Origin: Roseomonas gilardii subsp. gilardii
GTDB taxonomy: Bacteria; Pseudomonadota; Alphaproteobacteria; Acetobacterales; Acetobacteraceae
Direction: 5' to 3'
Assembly (NCBI RefSeq): GCF_023078375.1
Contig: NZ_CP095554.1
Location: 682,001-746,000 of the forward strand
Length of the DNA stretch: 64,000 nucleotides
Under the pieces are notes generated by a model. That model had not been told where the DNA came from and ran no database searches. It was given only the letters and a program-made list of their open reading frames with translations. The translations under genes were made by a program, and so were the position numbers. Numbering within the stretch: position 1 is the first letter of the stretch; each line of letters opens with the position of its first letter. Shown in pieces: positions 59,577 to 64,000 of this stretch.

Positions 59577-61250
59577 TCAATCGGCTCGCGTGGCGGAAAC
59601 ATTCCCATCGGCCGGACTTTCCCGCAATGCGTCATTCAAGACAATAGAAACAACCTTGAGTAGTTCATCACGGCCGAAAGGCTTGCGGAGGAAGGGGAAG
59701 CCCGTGTCCTCCACGTCACGATCCTGGAGGCCCGACATCAGCAGCACGCGGGCCCCCGGATGGCGGCCGCAGAGGTAGCGCGCCAGCTCGGTCCCGCTGA
59801 CGCCGCCGGGCAGGGCGACATCGGCCAGCAGCAGGTCGGGAAGGGAGGCGCGCAGGGCCTCCAGCGCGCCGGCACCGTCGGCGGCGGCCTGCACCCGCAA
59901 CCCGGCCTCGCGCAGGGTCTCCTCCATCAGCCGGCGCAGGTCCGGCTGGTCCTCGACGAGCAGCACACTGCGCCCGCTCCAGCAGGGGTGGAGGGATGCG
60001 GCGGGCTCCCGCTCCCCGGCCCGGGGCGGGCTTTCCTCCTCTGCCGCCTCCGTTCCGTCCGCCCATGGCAGATAGAGGGTCAGGCTGGTGCCGCGTCCGG
60101 GCAGGCTCTCGATGGTGATGGAGCCGCCGGACTGGCGCACGAAGCCATAGGCCTGCGCCAGGCCCAGCCCGCTGCCGCTCCCGACCGGCTTGGTCGTGAA
60201 GAACGGCTCGAAGGCATGGGCGAGGGTCGTCCCGTCCATGCCATGCCCCGTATCCGTCACCTGCAGCGCCACGTAGTTGCCGGGTTCCAGACGGAGCTCC
60301 CGCGCCCGGGCGGCATCGAGCGGCAGGTTGGCGGCCCGCAGCCGCAGCGAGCCGCCCGCCGGCATGGCGTCGCGGGCATTGATGGCGAGGTTCAGGATCG
60401 CGTTCTCGAACTGCGCCGGGTCGGCCCGCACCGGCCAGAGTCCGGGCGCCGCTTCCGCTGTCACGGCGATCGGCTCGCCGATGGTGCGCGCGATCAGCTC
60501 CCGCAGCGGCGGCAGGACCTGCGCCATGTCCAGGGTGCGCGGCCGCAGCACCTGCCGGCGCGAAAAGGCCAGGAGCTGGCGCGTCAGGTCCGCCCCGCGC
60601 TCGGCCGCCCGGCGGGCCAGCCGCGCCATGCCGCGCAGCCGCTCATCGGGCGTGGCGGCGATGATCCGGTCCGTCTGGCCGATCACCACGGTCAGCAGGT
60701 TGTTGAAGTCATGCGCGATTCCGCCGGTCAGCCGGCCCAGGGATTCCATGTGCCGCACCTGGGCGAGCGCCTCCTCGGCGCGCCGCCTGTCCTGCTGCTC
60801 CGCCTCCAGGGCCCGCGTGCGCTCGGCCACGCGGCGCTCCATCTCCGCCGCCAGCACCTCGGCCTTCAGCCGCGCCACCCGCATGGTCCCCAGGCTCCGG
60901 TGCAGCATCTCGGCGAGGACGCTGTTCAGCAGGGAGATGGCGAAGAACAGGGTCAGGCCCACCGTGTGCTGGACATCCAGCGGCCCGAAGCTGTCCTCCG
61001 GGTCCAGCAGGAAGAACCAGGACACCAGGCAGGACAGGACCGTGGCCATCAGGCCCGGCCAGAAACCGCCCATCATGGCCGTGGTCAGCACCGCCGGCAG
61101 GAAGGTGACGAGCGGATAGCTCCCCGGCGCCATGATGCCGTCCAGTGCCAGCCGCAGCCCCAGCCCGGCCGCGACGAGCAGCAGTCCGGTTCCCCAGACC
61201 AGCAGGGGCTGGCGACGCCAGCGCTCCAGGAAGAGGAGCCGTTCGGCCAT
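59577..61250 (-). CDS. hybrid histidine kinase (DUF4118-like membrane sensor, HisKA, HATPase, receiver)
   Basis: A 557-aa protein. Three or four N-terminal helices (residues about 15-115, including PLLVWGTGLLLVAAGLGLRL) look like the KdpD-type DUF4118 sensor. A coiled linker (MERRVAERTRALEAEQQDRR) leads to HisKA with GGIAHDFNNLLTVVIGQ (phospho-His near 180). The ATPase has NLAINARDAMPAGG, VTDTGHGMD and FEPFFTTKPVGSGSGLGLA. A receiver (about 430-545) has LLVEDQPDLRR, the phospho-Asp in LLLADVALPGG, and FLRKPFG. No separate output domain is present. Its ATG overlaps the hemE stop (TGATG), so it is translationally coupled to hemE next to the origin. Confidence 0.9.
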   Translation of the reverse strand: MAERLLFLERWRRQPLLVWGTGLLLVAAGLGLRLALDGIMAPGSYPLVTFLPAVLTTAMMGGFWPGLMATVLSCLVSWFFLLDPEDSFGPLDVQHTVGLTLFFAISLLNSVLAEMLHRSLGTMRVARLKAEVLAAEMERRVAERTRALEAEQQDRRRAEEALAQVRHMESLGRLTGGIAHDFNNLLTVVIGQTDRIIAATPDERLRGMARLARRAAERGADLTRQLLAFSRRQVLRPRTLDMAQVLPPLRELIARTIGEPIAVTAEAAPGLWPVRADPAQFENAILNLAINARDAMPAGGSLRLRAANLPLDAARARELRLEPGNYVALQVTDTGHGMDGTTLAHAFEPFFTTKPVGSGSGLGLAQAYGFVRQSGGSITIESLPGRGTSLTLYLPWADGTEAAEEESPPRAGEREPAASLHPCWSGRSVLLVEDQPDLRRLMEETLREAGLRVQAAADGAGALEALRASLPDLLLADVALPGGVSGTELARYLCGRHPGARVLLMSGLQDRDVEDTGFPFLRKPFGRDELLKVVSIVLNDALRESPADGNVSATRAD

Positions 61251-62299
61251 CAGACGGCGGCGCGTACCATGCGCACCAGGGCGGCCACGTTCTCCGGCGG
61301 GGTTTGCGGCACGATCCCGTGCCCCAGGTTGAAGATGAAGGGGCGCCCGCGCATCGCCGCCATCAGGGAGCGTGCCTCCGCCTCCAGCGCCGCGCCGCCC
61401 GCGACCAGGGCCTGCGGGTCGAGATTGCCCTGCAGCGCCAGGCCCGGTGGCAGGTTGGCCGCTGCCCAGCGCGGGTCCATGGCCGTGTCCATCCCGACCG
61501 CCTGCACCCCCGTCCGGGTGGCGTATTCAGCCAGCATCGGGCCGGCCATGCGGGGGAAGCCGATGATCGGGAAGCCGGTGGGCAGGTGCTTGCGCAGGCG
61601 GCGCACCAGCTCGCCCGTGGGCTCGATCACCCAGCGGCGGAACTGGGAGGGCGGCAGCAGTCCGGCCCAGCTGTCGAACAGCATCAGCACCTCGGCCCCG
61701 GCCCGGACCTGGGCCAGCAGGTATTCCGCCGTCGCCTCGGTCAGGGTGCGGATGAGCCGCCCGAACAGCAGCGGATCACCGAAGGCCATGCGGCGGGCAT
61801 GCGCGAACTCGCCGCCGCCGCGGCCCTCCACCATGTAGCAGGCCACCGTCCAGGGTGCCCCGGCGAAGCCGATCAGGGCGGTGCGCTGGTGCTGCACCGC
61901 CAGCGTGGCACTGAGCAGGGAGACCGTCTCGAAAATAGGCCGGGCCCGGTCCAGGAACCCTTCCAGCCGCAATCCGGCGATCGCCTCGGCATCGCGCAGC
62001 GGCTCCAGCAGGGGGCCTTCGCCCTCGGCGAAGCGCAGGGGCTGGCCCAGCGCCCAGGGCACCATCAGGATGTCGCTGAACAGGATGGCGGCATCGAAGC
62101 CGTAGCGCCGGAGCGGCTGGAGAGTCACCTCGGTCGCCAGTTCCGGGTTGGTGCAGAGACTCACGAAATCCCCGGCCAGCGCCCGGACCTCCCGGTACTC
62201 GGGCAGATAGCGGCCGGCCTGGCGCATCAGCCAGAGCGGCGGCGGCCAGACGGCCTCGCCGGCCAGGGCTCGAAGGAAGGGCTTGTCCGGCATGTCCAT
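61250..62299 (-). CDS. hemE: uroporphyrinogen decarboxylase
   Basis: A 349-aa enzyme. Signatures are PPLWLMRQAGRYLPEYRE (the conserved RQAGRYLPEYR), ILFSDILMVPWALGQPLRF with the catalytic Asp, GFAGAPWTVACYMVEG, LMLFDSWAGLL, GFPRMAGPMLAEYA and NLGHGIVPQTPPENV at the C-terminus. It converts uroporphyrinogen III to coproporphyrinogen III in heme synthesis. In Caulobacter and Rickettsia the chromosomal origin lies next to hemE, matching the region upstream of this gene. Confidence 0.97.
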   Translation of the reverse strand: MDMPDKPFLRALAGEAVWPPPLWLMRQAGRYLPEYREVRALAGDFVSLCTNPELATEVTLQPLRRYGFDAAILFSDILMVPWALGQPLRFAEGEGPLLEPLRDAEAIAGLRLEGFLDRARPIFETVSLLSATLAVQHQRTALIGFAGAPWTVACYMVEGRGGGEFAHARRMAFGDPLLFGRLIRTLTEATAEYLLAQVRAGAEVLMLFDSWAGLLPPSQFRRWVIEPTGELVRRLRKHLPTGFPIIGFPRMAGPMLAEYATRTGVQAVGMDTAMDPRWAAANLPPGLALQGNLDPQALVAGGAALEAEARSLMAAMRGRPFIFNLGHGIVPQTPPENVAALVRMVRAAV

Positions 62300-62322
62300 G
62301 GTCCCTTCTCACTCGAAAATAA

Positions 62323-62546
62323 GAGTCAGAGAAGAGATGAGGTGGTCTGTAGGGCCTGTGGATAAAGGGGACGCAGGGCATCCACAGACTCATGCCGGAG
62401 TTTTCCACAGAGCCTGAGTCGGGGTGACTCGGCGAGTCAGGGCGAGTCGCTGACTCAGTCCCTGAGTCACACCGGGCCTGTGACTCAGCCATCCCGAGTG
62501 GGACGGGATGTGACTCGTCATCCCCGACTCTCCCCGCCTATGAGTC
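62323..62546. repeat. GANTC methylation-site ladder in the origin
   Basis: Twelve GAGTC or GACTC pentamers start at 62323, 62387, 62416, 62426, 62434, 62444, 62452, 62464, 62482, 62512, 62526 and 62542. Six consecutive ones (62416-62468) are spaced 8-12 bp, about one helical turn. GANTC is the target of the CcrM cell-cycle DNA methyltransferase of alphaproteobacteria. Confidence 0.92.
62357..62409. other. cluster of three DnaA-box-like sites
   Basis: 62357-62365 is TGTGGATAA, a perfect reverse-complement DnaA box (TTATCCACA). 62378-62386 is GCATCCACA (7 of 9). 62401-62409 is TTTTCCACA (8 of 9). All lie on the hemE-proximal side of the GANTC-rich block. Confidence 0.8.
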
Positions 62547-62614
62547 AGGGAGGGGAGTTTTCCCCCGGATGCACCATCTTCCCCGCTTTCCTCCACCGTT
62601 TCACAGTGGGGCCC

Positions 62615-63511
62615 ATGTCCACCCGCGCCATCAACCTCCACCTGATTTCCGACAGCACCGGCGAGACGCTGGCCTCCATGGCCCGCGCCACCCTGGCGCG
62701 GTTCGAGGACCCCCATTGCATCCAGCACCGCTGGTTCCTGGTCCGGTCCCGCTTCCAGCTCGAACAGGTGCTGGAAGGCATCCAGGCCGAGCCCGGGCCG
62801 GTGCTCTTCACCATCGCCGACCGCTCCATCCGGCACAGCCTGGAGGAGTTCTGCGGCCGGCTGGGGGTGCGCAGCCTTTCCGTGCTGGACCAGACGCTGG
62901 AGCTCCTCCAGACCGAGATCGGTGAGCATGCGCGGGAGAAGCGGGCCGCCCAGCATGTGCTGGATGCCGACTATTTCCGCCGCATCGACGCCATGCACTA
63001 CGTGCTGGCGCATGATGACGGGCAGGGCACGGCCGGTATCCACGAGGCCGATGTCTGCCTCGTGGGCGTTTCCCGCTCCTCCAAGACCCCGACCTGCTTC
63101 TACCTCGCCAACCGGGGCATCAAGGCCGCCAACGTCCCCATCGTCCCCGGCGCCCCCCTGCCGGAGGAGCTGAACGATCCGCCCTGCCCGGTGATCGGCC
63201 TGACCATCGACGTGCATTCGCTGATCGAGATCCGCCGCCACCGCCTCAAGCTGATCGGCGGGGCCGGGGTGCGGCAGGACAGCACGGATTACGTGGACCA
63301 GGAGGCGGTGAAGGCCGAGATCCTGGCGGCACGCCGGCTCTGCACCTCCCGCGGCTGGCCGGTGATCGACGTCACCCGCCGCTCCATCGAGGAAACCGCG
63401 GCCACGGTGGTGCAGCTCATCGAGGCCTGGCACCTCCGCCGGGCCCGCGCCGCGGCGCCCTACAAGCCACAGGACCCGGCGGCGGAGGTCATGGGCCGGC
63501 CGGCCGGCTGA
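62615..63511 (+). CDS. pyruvate, phosphate dikinase regulatory protein (PPSR/DUF299 kinase-pyrophosphorylase)
   Basis: A 298-aa protein. N-terminal [20 protein letters not shown], the P-loop [20 protein letters not shown] (about residue 150) and [19 protein letters not shown]-like text further on are diagnostic of PPSR. It phosphorylates (with ADP) and dephosphorylates PPDK or PEP synthase to control the pyruvate/PEP switch. ATG at 62615 is the family start; the frame extends upstream into the origin without support. Divergent from hemE, it is the first gene rightward of the proposed origin. Confidence 0.93.
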   Translation: MSTRAINLHLISDSTGETLASMARATLARFEDPHCIQHRWFLVRSRFQLEQVLEGIQAEPGPVLFTIADRSIRHSLEEFCGRLGVRSLSVLDQTLELLQTEIGEHAREKRAAQHVLDADYFRRIDAMHYVLAHDDGQGTAGIHEADVCLVGVSRSSKTPTCFYLANRGIKAANVPIVPGAPLPEELNDPPCPVIGLTIDVHSLIEIRRHRLKLIGGAGVRQDSTDYVDQEAVKAEILAARRLCTSRGWPVIDVTRRSIEETAATVVQLIEAWHLRRARAAAPYKPQDPAAEVMGRPAG

Positions 63512-63531
63512 TCGGGTTTCGGGTCACGCTG

Positions 63532-63847
63532 TCCTTGGGGGCAAGGCTCCGCCTCGCCCCCAAACCCCCACTCCGCCAGGACCCTGCGGGCCCTGGACCC
63601 CATTCGTTGGCATTTGCTGTGGCCGGATCGCGCCGGAGAGCCATGCTCTCCGGCGACTGCCAGTGCCGCCAGTGCGGACACGGTGTTGTTTTTCTTTTCG
63701 GGCGCCCCGCCGGTCCACCTGCTCTCAGGGATCAGGCGTCAGGCTGACAGCAGCCACCAGCGCCAGCGAAAGCCCGGGGTCCGGGGACCGGCTTCGGTCC
63801 CCGGCGGAGTGGGGGTCTCGGGGGCGAGGCAGCGCCTTGCCCCCGGG
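63532..63847 (+). repeat. dispersed intergenic element, copy 7 (most complete)
   Basis: This is the reference copy, between the convergent PPSR and metX genes. The left arm is TTGGGGGCAAGGCTCCGCC, then CCCCCACTCCGCCAGGACCC, then TGCGGGCCCTGGACCCC and TTCGTTGGC. The centre is a palindrome (63631-63655, loop CAT), then TGTTGTTTTTCTTTTCGGG. The right arm is the inverted copy: CCAGCGAAAGCCCGGGG, the hairpin GGGGACCGG/CTTCGGTCCCC, CGGCGGAGTGGGGG, and GGCGAGGCAGCGCCTTGCCC. Arms are about 85-90 nt each, total 316 nt. The left arm carries the empty IS110 target GGGCC-CT-GGACC. Confidence 0.9.
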
Positions 63848-63898
63848 CAGGTGGCCATGAAAGCGACATCGAAGTCCGGGCCGCGAAGGCCCTTCGTG

Positions 63899-64000
63899 TC
63901 AGACGCCGAGCTGTTCCGCCGCGCCGCGCAGGAAGCCGCGCAGGGTGTGCCGGAATTCCGGCTCGTCCAGCAGGAAGGCGTCGTGTCCCTTGTCGGAGGC
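63899..64000 (-). CDS. metX: homoserine O-acetyltransferase, C-terminal end only
   Basis: The last 33 residues of a minus-strand gene that runs off the right edge. They read [19 protein letters not shown] and then [14 protein letters not shown] to the stop at 63899-63901. The GHDAFL segment with its catalytic His is the C-terminal hallmark of MetX α/β-hydrolases, which acetylate or succinylate homoserine in methionine synthesis. Only the 3' end can be judged. Confidence 0.85.
   Translation of the reverse strand, partial: ASDKGHDAFLLDEPEFRHTLRGFLRGAAEQLGV

Larger units (their letters stand above)
62300..62614. other. probable chromosomal replication origin (oriC)
   Basis: A 315-nt gene-free gap between the divergent hemE and PPDK-regulator genes. 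It contains three DnaA-box-like sites clustered within 53 bp, an A-rich tract beside hemE (CTCGAAAATAAG, about 62313) that could serve as an unwinding element, and a dense series of GANTC sites. The hemE-linked position agrees with Caulobacter Cori. No TTAA-N7-TTAA CtrA pair is visible. Functional proof is lacking, but the combination of gene context, DnaA boxes and methylation sites is strong. Confidence 0.82.

Noticed and set aside
62480-62614. An upstream start for the PPDK regulatory protein
   Set aside because: The extension would be translated from the GANTC ladder and has no similarity to the family; the ATG at 62615 gives the standard N-terminus.

Overview
The window is about 64 kb of very GC-rich DNA from an alphaproteobacterium. 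It is most likely an acetic-acid-bacteria relative of the Roseomonas type. That assignment rests on base composition, gene content and the hemE-linked replication origin; no taxonomic marker gene is present. No tRNA or rRNA gene was seen. Genes are tightly packed, often in ATGA-overlapping operons.

Layout: (1) 1-8.7 kb, a catabolic or redox operon: IclR regulator, double-VOC protein, atypical SDR, ThDP enzyme, aspartate dehydrogenase, aldehyde dehydrogenase, adrenodoxin-reductase-like flavoprotein, pentapeptide protein, flavodoxin. (2) 9-10.2 kb, a secreted or anchored NUC nuclease and a small conserved protein. (3) 10.4-15.2 kb, a liv-type branched-chain amino-acid ABC operon carrying two frameshifts. 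(4) 15.5-21.3 kb on the minus strand, a PhaC-like DUF3141 protein, a MaoC-Pta fusion, AckA and FabI. (5) 21.6-24.3 kb, RlpA-like, YbaK-like and HemW-like proteins. (6) 25.9-31.6 kb on the minus strand, cytochrome c maturation ccmC-D-E / F-G-H-I without ccmA or ccmB. (7) 31.7-32.8 kb, YciI, EVE and Rieske proteins. (8) 33.3-36.9 kb, an rbs-type sugar ABC operon. (9) 37.4-44.2 kb, an NTF2-like protein, glutathione or peptide importer gsiABCD and a SWIB protein. (10) 44.5-49.1 kb, a LysR regulator divergent from a fused 1188-aa ABC exporter. (11) 50.6-53.0 kb, MYG1 and a phytanoyl-CoA-dioxygenase-like protein. (12) 53.2-57.3 kb, an Efe-type iron uptake operon behind a Fur-like box. (13) 57.5-62.3 kb on the minus strand, a 2-hydroxyacid dehydrogenase, a trypsin-like protease, a hybrid histidine kinase and hemE. 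(14) 62.3-62.6 kb, a probable chromosomal origin between hemE and the PPDK regulatory kinase gene. (15) The 3' end of metX.

Three non-coding systems stand out. First, a roughly 310-bp MITE-like element (two inverted, hairpin-rich arms around a palindrome and a pyrimidine tract) occurs seven times. It fills six of the seven convergent gene junctions; the seventh holds a different hairpin array. Second, two IS110-family copies sit at exactly the same position in the arm of this element. Their non-coding left ends look like bridge RNAs whose guide-like segments match the target and the element ends, so the IS appears programmed to home on the host repeat. Third, the intergenic sequence beside hemE carries DnaA-box-like sites and 12 GANTC sites in 224 bp, with a near-consensus parS site 8 kb away. 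A 4.8-copy array of a 56-bp hairpin repeat also separates gsiA from gsiB.

Four single-locus frameshifts (livK, livM, ccmD, one transposase) were found, two of them in homopolymer runs. They are either sequence errors or real lesions; only resequencing can decide.
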